Shown: positions 25,219 to 33,862, counted from the stretch's first letter. The stretch is 33,912 bases of DNA from Hyphomicrobiales bacterium (GCA_027483945.1 JAIXTM010000004.1:1-33912); one strand, 5' to 3'. Numbers and translations are program-made. The notes: a model not told the origin generated them from the letters alone.

Positions 25219-26154
25219 TCAGGCGGCGCGGATCGCCGCGTCGAGGACGAGGCCCGCAAAGAAGATCAGCCCCGCATCGCGGTTTGAGCGGAAGAGCGCC
25301 AGCGCGCCCGCGCCGTCCGCAATGTCGATGCGGGACACCTGCCGCGCAAGATGCGCCGCAAAGCCGGCAAGGCCGAGCCAGGCGGCAAGCCCGCTTGAGG
25401 CTGCCGCTATCGCGAAGCCGGCCGCCAGCACCGCCAGCGTGTAGAACGCCGCCACCGCGACCCTTGTGCGCCCGGCAAAGAGCCGCGCCGAGGACTTGAT
25501 CCCCGCGACGGGATCATCCTCCAGGTCCTGCACCGCGTAGATCGTGTCGTAGCCGATCGTCCAGCAGATGGCGGCGGCGTAGAGCGCGAGGGCCGGCAGG
25601 TCGAGCCGCCCGAAGGTCGCCGCCCAGCCCATCAGCCCGCCCCAGGAGAAGGCGAAGCCGAGCACCAGCTGCGGCATGGAGAAGATGCGCTTCATGAACG
25701 GATAGGCCGCCACGAAGATGAGCGAACCGAAGCCGACCGCGATGGCGAAGGGCGGCAATTGCAGCAGGACGAGGAGACCGATCAGGCACAGGAGCCCCGC
25801 GAACAGGGCCGCCTGCTTCGGCGTGACCTGTCCGGAGGGTAGGGGGCGGCCGCGCGTGCGGGCCACCATCGCGTCGAGGTCCCGGTCGACGATGTCGTTA
25901 TAGGTCGAGCCCGCCCCGCGCATGGCGACCGCGCCGATGGCGAACAGGACGAGGAGAAGCGGCATCCGCGCCAGCGAGCCCGCCGCGCCCGCAGCAAGCG
26001 CCGTCGACCACCAGCACGGCAGGAGGAGCAGCCACGAACCGATGGGCCGGTCGATGCGGGCAAGCCTGAGATAGGGACGTGAGGGCGCCGGCGCGTGCCG
26101 GTCGACCCAGTTGCCGGCCGGCGCGTCGGGGACGCCGCCGGGCGCCGTCGCCAC
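25219..26154 (-). CDS. ubiA: 4-hydroxybenzoate polyprenyltransferase
   Basis: 311-aa integral membrane prenyltransferase that attaches the polyprenyl tail to 4-hydroxybenzoate in ubiquinone synthesis. Both Asp-rich motifs are present: NDIVDRDLD (allylic diphosphate, Mg2+) and the second motif YDTIYAVQDLEDD. RPLPSGQVTPKQAA is the usual conserved loop, and LRLARIDRPIGSWLLLLPCWW is the typical N-terminal helix. About eight to nine hydrophobic segments are visible. In the second motif Val replaces the His or Met commonly seen (YAHQD or YAMQD). The start is GTG 26154, three bases before the stop of the upstream secreted-protein gene, so the two are co-transcribed. Confidence 0.95.
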   Translation of the reverse strand: MATAPGGVPDAPAGNWVDRHAPAPSRPYLRLARIDRPIGSWLLLLPCWWSTALAAGAAGSLARMPLLLVLFAIGAVAMRGAGSTYNDIVDRDLDAMVARTRGRPLPSGQVTPKQAALFAGLLCLIGLLVLLQLPPFAIAVGFGSLIFVAAYPFMKRIFSMPQLVLGFAFSWGGLMGWAATFGRLDLPALALYAAAICWTIGYDTIYAVQDLEDDPVAGIKSSARLFAGRTRVAVAAFYTLAVLAAGFAIAAASSGLAAWLGLAGFAAHLARQVSRIDIADGAGALALFRSNRDAGLIFFAGLVLDAAIRAA

Positions 26155-26157
26155 GCC

Positions 26158-26637
26158 TTACAGCGCGCCGGAGGGGATGCGGCGGGGACCGCCGGTCACG
26201 TCGTCCGGAGCCGCGAAAACGTTGTTCTGGTTGGCGCGCTTGGCTTCTTCCGCCTGGCGGATCGCCTTCTGGTAGTCGGCGGCGACCTTGCAGGCCTGAG
26301 CCCGGCTGTTGGTCACCTGCTTCTGCTGCGTCTCGATGGCGGCCACGGCGTCGGGCGGGATGCGGCACCAGGAGGCATTCTCGCCCATGAATTTCAGCAC
26401 CGCGGTGCCGTTGCCCTGCAGTTTGGTGAAGGTCTGGCAGGCGACGTTCGGATCGACCTTCTTCTTCCCCCAGCCATTGATCTGGCTGATGATCTGCTGG
26501 CGCTCTTCGAAGAGCTTCCGGCCGCTGTCGCACACGCCCTGCGCCATGGCAGGTCCCGTTCCGAGCGCGGCACCCATCGCCGCCGCGGCCAGAGCCAGGC
26601 GGAAAGCGGGATGGAAGCAACGGGCGACCGGGACCAT
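26158..26637 (-). CDS. Small secreted protein with four cysteines, unknown function
   Basis: 159-aa exported protein. The signal peptide covers about residues 1-33 (FRLALAAAAMGAALGTGPAMAQ, cleavage after AMA). The mature part is helical and polar with four Cys (VCDSG, ACQTF, WCRIP, ACKVA), an even number suited to two disulfides in the periplasm. Residues GRKLFEERQQIISQINGWGKKKVDP and QKQVTNSRAQACKVAADYQKAIR would form helices. I recall similar conserved hypothetical proteins in Rhizobiales but no named family. The start at ATG 26637 is chosen for the signal peptide; longer in-frame extensions run antisense through rsmE. It is the upstream gene of a likely operon with ubiA (3-base gap). Confidence 0.78.
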   Translation of the reverse strand: MVPVARCFHPAFRLALAAAAMGAALGTGPAMAQGVCDSGRKLFEERQQIISQINGWGKKKVDPNVACQTFTKLQGNGTAVLKFMGENASWCRIPPDAVAAIETQQKQVTNSRAQACKVAADYQKAIRQAEEAKRANQNNVFAAPDDVTGGPRRIPSGAL

Positions 26638-26814
26638 GGACGTCAGACTCCGCGATGGAATGGGGGCACGATCGCCCCGCAGAACGGCAAGCCTATTACC
26701 AGAAACATTGGGGCAAGGCCAAGGCGCCCGCTCCGCGTTCGCCGGCGCGGCCTTGCACGGGCCGCTCCGCCGGTGCATGCCGGAGGCGATCCGCCGCACG
26801 ATCCGGGCCCGCCG

Positions 26815-27558
26815 ATGAGTCCATCCCGCAACCTCCAGCGCCTCTTCGTCCCGGCCGAGCTGGGCGCAAGCCTGCCCGTCGCACTGGACAAGGCGCAGGC
26901 CCATTATGTCGGCAACGTCCTGCGCCTGCGGTCCGGCGACGAGATCCTGCTGTTCAACGGCGTGGACGGCGAATGGCGGGCGCGGGTCGACGGCGAGGGC
27001 AAGCGCACCGGGCTCGTCTGCCTCGACATGACGCGGCCGCAGGGGCGGCCCGGCGACGTCCAGTATCTCTTCGCCCCGCTGAAGAGCGCGAGGCTCGACT
27101 ACATGGCCCAGAAGGCGACGGAGATGGGCGCCTCCCGCCTCGTCCCCGTCCTCACCCACCGCACCCAGGTCTCGCGCATCAACCTCGACCGGCTGCGGGC
27201 CAACGCGGTGGAGGCAGCCGAACAGTGCGGCCTGCTTTCGATCCCGGAGATCGCGGCGGAGGAGAAACTGCCGGCCGCCCTCGCCCGGCTTGAGCCGGGC
27301 CGTACCCTCGTCTTCTGCGACGAGGCGGCGGAGATTGCCGACCCGCTCGAGGCGCTGTCCAGCGTGAAGCGCGGCGCGCCGCTCGCGGTGCTGATCGGCC
27401 CCGAAGGCGGGTTCGACGAGGCCGAGCGGCGCCTGCTCGCAGCTCGGCCCGGCACGGTGCGGCTGTCGCTCGGGCCCCGGATCATGCGGGCCGACACAGC
27501 CGCAGTGGCGGCGCTCGCCCTCGTTCAGGCGGTCTGCGGCGACTGGCACGCCGGCTGA
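26815..27558 (+). CDS. rsmE: 16S rRNA (uracil(1498)-N(3))-methyltransferase
   Basis: 247-aa SPOUT-class methyltransferase that modifies U1498 of 16S rRNA. The N-terminal PUA-like domain shows HYVGNVLRLRSGDEILLFNGVDGEW. The SPOUT domain has QKATEMGASRLVPVLTHRTQV, EAAEQCGLLSIPEI, and the knot motifs IGPEGGFDEAE and LGPRIMRADTAAVAAL. The start at ATG 26815 (MSPSRNLQRLFV) fits the family. The 177-base gap to the divergent secreted-protein gene holds the likely promoters of both. The ubiA-to-rsmE neighbourhood is typical of Rhizobiales. Confidence 0.95.
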   Translation: MSPSRNLQRLFVPAELGASLPVALDKAQAHYVGNVLRLRSGDEILLFNGVDGEWRARVDGEGKRTGLVCLDMTRPQGRPGDVQYLFAPLKSARLDYMAQKATEMGASRLVPVLTHRTQVSRINLDRLRANAVEAAEQCGLLSIPEIAAEEKLPAALARLEPGRTLVFCDEAAEIADPLEALSSVKRGAPLAVLIGPEGGFDEAERRLLAARPGTVRLSLGPRIMRADTAAVAALALVQAVCGDWHAG

Positions 27559-27709
27559 ATCCCGCGCCCGGCGCGGTTGCCCGCAGGCGGCTTTCGATGT
27601 ATGTGCGCCGCACAATTCTCCTCCGGCCGGCGGTTTTCGCGTGCCAGCGTCTCACGGACGCCCGGCGCGGACCCTGCCTGCCTTGTCCGACCGGAAAGGC
27701 CACCCGGCC

Positions 27710-29536
<1,827 letters not shown>

Positions 29537-29566
29537 CGAGGGCGTCTCTCGCGCGATCTTGAGTGG

Positions 29567-29587
29567 CGGCCGCCCCATGGGCGGCCG
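29567..29587 (+). terminator. GC-rich hairpin after typA
   Basis: A perfect 9-bp stem (CGGCCGCCC / GGGCGGCCG) with a 3-base loop (CAT) starts 30 bases after the typA stop. Only TT follows, so it is a weak candidate for an intrinsic terminator, but its position at the end of a single-gene unit supports a 3'-end role. Confidence 0.5.
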
Positions 29588-29593
29588 TTCGCG

Positions 29594-29622
29594 CTTGACG
29601 GGACGGCATCCGCGATCAAGCT
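29594..29622 (+). promoter_or_regulatory. Possible promoter for the DUF6152 gene
   Basis: CTTGAC (29594-29599) is a perfect alphaproteobacterial -35 consensus. A 17-base spacer leads to CAAGCT (29617-29622), a poor -10. GCTTGA (29593-29598) and TCAAGC (29616-29621) also form a 6-bp inverted repeat across the site, so an operator is an alternative. It lies between the typA hairpin and the next gene. Confidence 0.3.
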
Positions 29623-29653
29623 CTCCCCAAAGCACATGCTCCGGGAGAGAACG

Positions 29654-30001
29654 ATGCGCCTGACGCTTGCCGCCGCCGCTGCCGGCCTGACCCTCGCCGG
29701 CGCGGCCTACGCCCATCACGGCTGGGGCTCCTACGATGCGGGGAAGATGTTCACCATCGAGGGCGCCGTGGCTCGGCTCGAATGGGCGAACCCCCACGTC
29801 CATATCGACCTGCCGCATCAGGGCGCGACCTGGGAGATCGTCCTCGCGCCGCCTTTCCGCATGAGCAATCGCGGCCTGTCGGAGGCGCTCATCAAGCCCG
29901 GCGCCCGCGTTGCGGTGGAAGGGTATCCCTCCACCCGCGTCGCCACCGAGATGCGCGCCGAGCGTATCGTGGTCGACGGCAAGACCTTCGAGCTGCGCTG
30001 A
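29654..30001 (+). CDS. DUF6152 family secreted protein
   Basis: 115-aa exported protein. The signal peptide MRLTLAAAAAGLTLAGAAYA is cleaved to expose HHGWGSYDAG at the mature N-terminus, the hallmark of DUF6152 (H-H-x-W/F). The rest is a small beta-rich domain (FTIEGAVARLEWANPHVHIDL, then VEGYPSTRVATEMRAERIVVDGK). The N-terminal His-His and the NPHVHI segment could bind a metal such as copper; that is inference. GGGAGA precedes ATG 29654, which is preferred to 29636. The membrane protein gene at 30007 follows after five bases, so the two are co-transcribed. Confidence 0.83.
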   Translation: MRLTLAAAAAGLTLAGAAYAHHGWGSYDAGKMFTIEGAVARLEWANPHVHIDLPHQGATWEIVLAPPFRMSNRGLSEALIKPGARVAVEGYPSTRVATEMRAERIVVDGKTFELR

Positions 30002-30006
30002 CCGGC

Positions 30007-30474
30007 ATGTACGCGCAGCTCCTGGCCGACCTGCAGGCATCCGGGCTCGGCCAGCTGGCGCGCCAGTCCGCCTGGCTCTACACGGTCGCGAACCTCGCCC
30101 ACGTCCTCGGCGCGGCCCTGCTCGTCGGCGCCATCGCCGTGCTCGACATCCGGCTGATCGCGGGGCGCTCGGCCGCCATCGACGCCACGGCCCGCACCGC
30201 TGTCCCGCTCGCCGCCGCGGGGCTCGCCCTCCAGATCCCGACCGGGCTCGTCCTGCTGGCGCCGGAGGCTGTCGCCCTCGGACAGAACCCGGCCTTCTAT
30301 GCCAAGCTCCTCTTCATCGCGGCGGGTCTTGCCAACCTCGCGCTCTACCATGCCCGCCACGGCTGGGGCTTCGATGACGGCACTCTGCCTGCCTCGGCCC
30401 GGCTCACCGCCTTCGTCTCACTCGCCGCCTGGGTCGCCGCGCTCCTTGCGGGGCGTCTCATCGCGTATCTGTAG
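30007..30474 (+). CDS. Four-helix inner-membrane protein, DUF6644-like
   Basis: 155-aa membrane protein with four hydrophobic segments (about residues 25-50, 66-88, 95-115 and 130-153). The first carries NLAHVLGAALLVGAIAVLDIRL and the third ends in LANLALYHARHGWG. This layout (His in helix one, LLVG-xx-x-LD-RL, His near the end of helix three) resembles the DUF6644 family as I remember it. The buried His residues could ligate heme or metal, but I see no complete known heme motif. It follows the DUF6152 gene by five bases and probably works with that secreted protein. Family assignment is tentative; membrane location is secure. Confidence 0.75.
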   Translation: MYAQLLADLQASGLGQLARQSAWLYTVANLAHVLGAALLVGAIAVLDIRLIAGRSAAIDATARTAVPLAAAGLALQIPTGLVLLAPEAVALGQNPAFYAKLLFIAAGLANLALYHARHGWGFDDGTLPASARLTAFVSLAAWVAALLAGRLIAYL

Positions 30475-30575
30475 AAGCCTCGCCGTCATCGCCCCTCGCA
30501 ACCTGCCAGGCGCCCCGCGCTGCGCCGAATCGGCTAAAGCCTTGCCATGGCGCCGGCCGCATCCACCCTCCTTCC

Positions 30576-31667
30576 ATGACGACCTGGTCGCCCCAGCAGG
30601 ACAAGGCCCTGGATGAGGTCGCGCGCTGGCTGAAGCGCGGCGACCGGCCGGTCTTCCGGCTGTTCGGCTATGCCGGCACCGGCAAGACGACGCTCGCCCG
30701 GCATCTGGCGGAGGGCATCGACCGGGAGGTCGCCTTCGCTGCCTTCACCGGCAAGGCCGCCATGGTCATGCGCGAGCGCGGCTGTGAGGGCGCCACCACG
30801 ATCCACAGCCTGATCTACCGCTCCCGCGGCGGGGACGAGGAGGGGCCCAATTTCGTCCTCAACCGCCAGGGCACCGCCGCCAAGGTCGAGCTCATCGTCA
30901 TCGACGAGTGTTCCATGGTGGACGAGGAACTGGGGCGTGACCTGCTCTCCTTCGGCAAGCCGGTCCTGGTCCTCGGCGATCCGGCCCAGCTGCCCCCGGT
31001 CAAGGGCGGCGGCTTCTTCACCGAGGCCGAGCCCGACGCCATGCTCACGGAGGTCCACCGCCAGGCCAAGGACGATCCCATCGTCCACCTGTCGATGGTG
31101 GTGCGCGAGGGCGGCCGCCTGCCGCGCGGGACGTTCGGGGCGAGCCGCGTCATCCCGCGGGCTGAGATCGATGCCGCCGCCGTCATGGCGGCGGACCAGG
31201 TTCTGGTCGGCATGAATCGCACCCGCCGGCTCTACAACACGCGCATCCGCCAGCTGCGCGGCTTCCGCGACGCCATGCCGGGCGCGGGCGAGAAGCTGGT
31301 CTGCCTGAAGAACGACAAGACCAAGGGGCTCTTCAACGGCGGCACCTATGTCGTGAAGGAGGTCGGCACCTCCAGGAAAGGCCTCGTGTCGATGCGGGTG
31401 GCGTCCGAGGACGGGCTCACCGGCGCGGTCAAGGTGACGGTCCTGCCGGAATTCTTCACCGGCCAGGACGAGGACATCCCCTACGACCTGCGCCGCCATA
31501 CCGACGAGTTCACCTATGGCTACGCGCTGACCGTCCACAAGGCGCAAGGGTCGCAATGGGACGACGTCGTCCTGTTCGACGAATCCGGCGCCTTCCGCGA
31601 GCATGCGGCGCGCTGGCTCTATACCGGCATCACCCGGGCGGCGAAGCGGCTGACGATCGTCGCCTGA
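30576..31667 (+). CDS. RecD/Dda-like superfamily 1 DNA helicase, stand-alone
   Basis: 363-aa ATP-dependent DNA helicase of the AAA_30 plus UvrD_C_2 type. Motifs in order: Walker A GYAGTGKTT (about residues 30-38), TGKAA (motif Ia), TTIHSLIY, Walker B VIDECSMVD, motif III GDPAQLPPV, motif IV region FTEAEPDAMLTEVHRQ, motif V YALTVHKAQGSQWDDVVLFDE and motif VI YTGITRAAKRLTIV. It is much shorter than RecD of RecBCD (about 600 aa) and has no adjacent recB or recC, so it resembles phage T4 Dda or the compact RecD2-like proteins without N-terminal domains. Likely role: 5'-3' unwinding at stalled forks or during repair. No clear ribosome binding site precedes ATG 30576. It converges with the DUF6766 gene (6-base gap). 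Confidence 0.92.
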   Translation: MTTWSPQQDKALDEVARWLKRGDRPVFRLFGYAGTGKTTLARHLAEGIDREVAFAAFTGKAAMVMRERGCEGATTIHSLIYRSRGGDEEGPNFVLNRQGTAAKVELIVIDECSMVDEELGRDLLSFGKPVLVLGDPAQLPPVKGGGFFTEAEPDAMLTEVHRQAKDDPIVHLSMVVREGGRLPRGTFGASRVIPRAEIDAAAVMAADQVLVGMNRTRRLYNTRIRQLRGFRDAMPGAGEKLVCLKNDKTKGLFNGGTYVVKEVGTSRKGLVSMRVASEDGLTGAVKVTVLPEFFTGQDEDIPYDLRRHTDEFTYGYALTVHKAQGSQWDDVVLFDESGAFREHAARWLYTGITRAAKRLTIVA

Positions 31668-31673
31668 GGCGGC

Positions 31674-32084
31674 TCACTTGCGCGGATAGACGCGATCGAG
31701 CCGCCCGATGGTCTGCTCGGCCTCGTTCGGCGCCACGGCTCGCAGGATCGCGTCGAGCTTCTCCTCCTTGCGGTCGTCGCCCTCCTTGGATTGCGGCGAG
31801 CCGACATGGAGCAGCACGGCGAGCCCGCCCACCTGCCAGAGCAGCTGCAGGAATTCCGACTGCCAGTTCTCTAACGTGTCCCGGCCCATCTGCATCACGT
31901 ACTCGCTGACCTGGACCGGCTGGCCGTGCTGCATCTGCTCGCTCACGAAGGTGAACCAGCCGAAGACCCAATGGCCGATGAGCGAGATGACGAAGAAGCC
32001 GAGCGTCACCCAGGCATAGCCATAGGCCTTCCAGCGCGACAGTCCGGAAGCCCAGGATCCTTGTCCGATCCGTGATCCGCTCAT
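31674..32084 (-). CDS. DUF6766 family membrane protein
   Basis: 136-aa protein with two hydrophobic segments (YAWVTLGFFVISLIGHWVFGW at about 22-42 and LQLLWQVGGLAVLLHVG at about 79-95). The loop EQMQHGQPVQVSEY followed by TLENWQSEFLQ and then GSPQSK matches the DUF6766 pattern (E-x-x-x-H-G, ENWQSEFLQ, GSxESK). The second helix normally reads FVVLTVFL; here VGGLAVLLH diverges slightly. The C-terminal 40 residues are charged and cytoplasmic or periplasmic. It is the last gene of the three-gene minus-strand operon behind the sigma EcfG-like promoter, 12 bases after the DUF3833 gene. Function unknown. Confidence 0.82.
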   Translation of the reverse strand: MSGSRIGQGSWASGLSRWKAYGYAWVTLGFFVISLIGHWVFGWFTFVSEQMQHGQPVQVSEYVMQMGRDTLENWQSEFLQLLWQVGGLAVLLHVGSPQSKEGDDRKEEKLDAILRAVAPNEAEQTIGRLDRVYPRK

Positions 32085-32096
32085 GGCATCACACTC

Positions 32097-32585
32097 CTAT
32101 TGACGCTGGTAGAACACCGTCATCGTCCCGATCTCCACGATCTTGGAGATCGAGGCGTAGACGACGAGGGACCGCTCGTCCTGCAGCCAGAACCAGTCGT
32201 CGAAGGACAGGACCGTTTCCGACCCGTCCGGCGAGGGAACGCTGCGCTTGTATTTCCAGTGCAGGGCGTTGCCGGCCTGCTCGCCGGCGGCGGAGCCGAC
32301 GACCCGCACCTCGTCGCCCTGATAGGGGGTCACCCCGTCCGCCTCCGGACCGGAACGGCAGATGTTCCAGTGCAGCTGGTCCACCTGCCCGTCGTCGAAC
32401 CGGTAGGTCTCGTGCAGCCGCAACACGGATTTTTCCGCATCCCAGCGCCCCTCGGCGGTGACGGAGAATTGCCGCTGCAGATTGCCGAAGCGCGACTGCA
32501 TGATGCCGTAGCCCGTGGCTCGTCCGGCGAAGAACCGCTCGACCACGAAAGCGGGGCCTCTGCCTTTGAAGTCTTCGATCTTCAT
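32097..32585 (-). CDS. DUF3833 family protein
   Basis: 162-aa protein that matches DUF3833 along its length: FKGRGPAFVVERFFAGRATGYGIMQSRFGNLQRQF, then LHETYRFDDGQVDQLHWNI, YQGDEVRVVGSAAGEQAGNALHWKYK, FDDWFWLQDERSLVVYASISKIVEIGTMTVFYQR in part. Family members are often lipoproteins; here there is no signal peptide or lipobox with the ATG 32585 start (MKIEDFKGRG), so it may be cytoplasmic. The fold is predicted all-beta (lipocalin-like) and could bind a lipid or other hydrophobic ligand. It is the middle gene of the operon: 13 bases after the 84-aa gene and 12 bases before DUF6766. Confidence 0.86.
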   Translation of the reverse strand: MKIEDFKGRGPAFVVERFFAGRATGYGIMQSRFGNLQRQFSVTAEGRWDAEKSVLRLHETYRFDDGQVDQLHWNICRSGPEADGVTPYQGDEVRVVGSAAGEQAGNALHWKYKRSVPSPDGSETVLSFDDWFWLQDERSLVVYASISKIVEIGTMTVFYQRQ

Positions 32586-32598
32586 CGGCGTCTGCCCG

Positions 32599-32853
32599 TC
32601 AATCGTCGGCCCGGTCCTCGCGCGACAGGTCCTCGGCCAAACGGTCGAGGGCCGGGGCAGACCCGTCGGGATGGCCGCCCTGCACGCGCTGGTTCTCGAT
32701 GATCGCCGCCTTGCGCACGCCGGGCGCGTTGCCGGCATCGCCCTCCAGCGCCGCTTCCGCGAAATCCGCCTCGGTGGGCGCGAACGGATTGTCCTGCGCC
32801 GGGTCCTGGCGCGCCTGCGCGGTGCGCGGATCGTTGGCCTTCGGATCGCTCAT
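32599..32853 (-). CDS. Small polar acidic protein, unknown function (first gene of EcfG-like operon)
   Basis: 84 aa, hydrophilic and net acidic, with no signal peptide, Cys or membrane segment. The first half is Ala/Asp/Pro-rich (MSDPKANDPRTAQARQD...), and the second half has the only block that looks structured (RKAAIIENQRVQGG, then ALDRLAEDLSRED). It looks intrinsically disordered and resembles small stress-induced proteins only in composition. AGGAGA lies six or seven bases before ATG 32853, a strong ribosome binding site. It is directly downstream of the GGAAC-N17-CGTT promoter at 32891-32916. I do not recognise a family. Confidence 0.72.
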   Translation of the reverse strand: MSDPKANDPRTAQARQDPAQDNPFAPTEADFAEAALEGDAGNAPGVRKAAIIENQRVQGGHPDGSAPALDRLAEDLSREDRADD

Positions 32854-32890
32854 GGGTCGTCTCCTGCTGCGCGTGCCAATCGTTCAGCGA

Positions 32891-32916
32891 AACGCCGGAA
32901 TGCGGGAACCGGTTCC
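32891..32916 (-). promoter_or_regulatory. Sigma EcfG-type (general stress response) promoter
   Basis: Read on the minus strand, GGAAC (32916-32912), a 17-base spacer and CGTT (32894-32891) match exactly the consensus known for alphaproteobacterial sigma EcfG/sigma T promoters (GGAAC-N16-17-CGTT). Transcription would begin near 32883, giving a leader of about 30 bases with an AGGAGA ribosome binding site before ATG 32853. It drives the 84-aa, DUF3833 and DUF6766 genes. Confidence 0.72.
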
Positions 32917-32934
32917 GCTTCGGTGGCGAAGCGG
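32905..32934. repeat. Overlapping palindrome and hairpin at the promoter
   Basis: GGAACCGGTTCC (32905-32916) is a perfect 12-bp palindrome that contains the -35 element of the EcfG-like promoter. CCGCTTCG (32915-32922) and CGAAGCGG (32927-32934) form an 8-bp stem with a GTGG loop that shares its first bases with the palindrome. Either could bind a dimeric regulator; the hairpin could also act as a structure in the intergenic region between two divergent genes. Confidence 0.45.
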
Positions 32935-33039
32935 GCCGGCATGTGCGCTACGGCACAGGTCGGCGCGGCGCAGTGCCGATAGGCTTTCGCGCATCGTTCG
33001 CGTGCGCCTGCGCGCGAGATGCCTGACTGGAGATCGCCC

Positions 33040-33480
33040 TTGCCCGCTTCATCCCTCGCCCGCCTTGCCCTCGTCGCTCCCGCTTTGGGCGCCCTCGCCT
33101 TGGCGGCCCCCACGCCGGCCTTCGCGCAATCCTGCGAGGCCAGCTACAATGTCGAGGGCGTGCCGATGATCACGGCCCTGATCTACCGCGTCTCGATGAG
33201 CTTCCCGCGCGTGCCGGTGAAACGCGCCTTCGACAACGTCGCCGCCGCGGTCTCCGCGGAGGGGTTCCAGGGCATCCGCCTCGACCGTCAGCTCAATTCC
33301 GTCTCGGCTATCCAGGAAACGTCCGGCTCCGGGCGCCCGCAGACGCTGCGCGTCACGGTGCGCCGCGCCGGAAACGGCTCGCGGGTCGACGCCGTGTTTC
33401 AGGTCCAGGCCGGTCAGATCGCCCCCGAAGGCCCCACCCGCGCCGGCCTTTGCCGCGTGGTCACCGCTGCGGCAGATTGA
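33040..33480 (+). CDS. Secreted protein of unknown function
   Basis: 146 aa from TTG 33040, chosen because GGAGA lies seven bases upstream and it gives a compact signal peptide (ASSLARLALVAPALGALALAAPTPAFAQ, cleavage after AFA). ATG 33019 would add seven residues and has no clear ribosome binding site. The mature protein starts QSCEASYNVEGVP and has two Cys (near residue 32 and 11 from the C-terminus), probably disulfide-bonded. It has a YRVSMSFPRVPVKRAFDNVAAAVSAEGFQG segment and a beta-rich C-terminal part (TLRVTVRRAGNGSRVDAVFQV). I do not recognise a family. It is divergent from the EcfG-like operon; its own promoter is not evident. REP-like repeats begin 12 bases after its stop. Confidence 0.7.
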   Translation: MPASSLARLALVAPALGALALAAPTPAFAQSCEASYNVEGVPMITALIYRVSMSFPRVPVKRAFDNVAAAVSAEGFQGIRLDRQLNSVSAIQETSGSGRPQTLRVTVRRAGNGSRVDAVFQVQAGQIAPEGPTRAGLCRVVTAAAD

Positions 33481-33492
33481 CGGCCAGACGCC

Positions 33493-33555
33493 GTCATCCC
33501 CAGCCGTCGCACTCTCCTGTCACCCCCCGCCCTCGCTTCGCTCGCCGGGGATGAC
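33493..33555. repeat. REP-like palindromic element 1
   Basis: GTCATCCCC (33493-33501) and GGGGATGAC (33547-33555) are perfect 9-bp inverted arms. The inner part holds CCTCGCTTCGCTCGCC. This type of element is scattered between genes in many Rhizobiales genomes. Confidence 0.75.
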
Positions 33556-33566
33556 ATCGAGGGTCA

Positions 33567-33645
33567 TCATTGCGAGCGTAAGCGAAGCAATCCAGGGAGC
33601 GGTTGCGGCCGGTGGATTGCTTCGTCGCTTCGCTCCTCGCCATGA
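33567..33645. repeat. REP-like palindromic element 2
   Basis: TCATTGCGAGCG...GAAGCAATCCA (33567-33594) is repeated in inverted form as TGGATTGCTTC...CTCGCCATGA (33613-33645). The inner 11-bp arms (33584-33594 and 33613-33623) are perfect. It would form a long imperfect hairpin. Confidence 0.8.
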
Positions 33646-33663
33646 CGGTCGAGCGTGACGCCT

Positions 33664-33812
33664 CGTCCTTCGAGGCTCGGCGTCGCCTCGCACCTCAGGA
33701 TGAGGCTTCGAGGCCGCTGCGCGGCGCCTCAGGATGAGGCTTCGGTGGGCATCGCGCCCTTAACAACGGTCCTCATGCTGAGGTGCGAGCGCCAGCGAGC
33801 CTCGAAGCACGC
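33664..33812. repeat. REP-like palindromic element 3 with internal partial copy
   Basis: The left arm has TTCGAGGCTCG, then CTCGCACCTCAGGATGAGG; the right arm (33771-33812) is its inverted copy with CCTCATGCTGAGGTGCGAG and CGAGCCTCGAA. A partial copy of the left arm (TTCGAGGCCGC, then GCGCCTCAGGATGAGG) lies between, so it is a composite. Confidence 0.8.
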
Positions 33813-33832
33813 ACGAATGGCCGTGAGCGCAT

Positions 33833-33862
33833 CCCCTCCTCCCGCGCAGCGGCGGGGAGGGG
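33833..33862. repeat. REP-like palindromic element 4
   Basis: CCCCTCCTCCCGC pairs with GCGGGGAGGGG across the GCAGCG centre, followed by a G-rich tail (33863-33877). The rest of the window to 33912 shows no gene. This short GC palindrome is another repeat type commonly seen between genes in Rhizobiales. Confidence 0.6.

Noticed and set aside
26638-27615. Upstream extension of the secreted four-Cys protein to 27615
   Set aside because: The extra sequence is antisense to rsmE, and the internal ATG at 26637 begins a good signal peptide.
27559-27709. Regulatory RNA or riboswitch in the typA leader
   Set aside because: Only a short GC direct repeat (GCCCGGCGCGG) is seen twice; there is no coherent fold or known motif.
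32905-32934. Second EcfG-type promoter pointing rightwards to the secreted protein gene
   Set aside because: The palindrome also gives GGAAC on the plus strand (32905-32909), but the bases 17 positions later are CGAA, not CGTT, and no other -10 fits.
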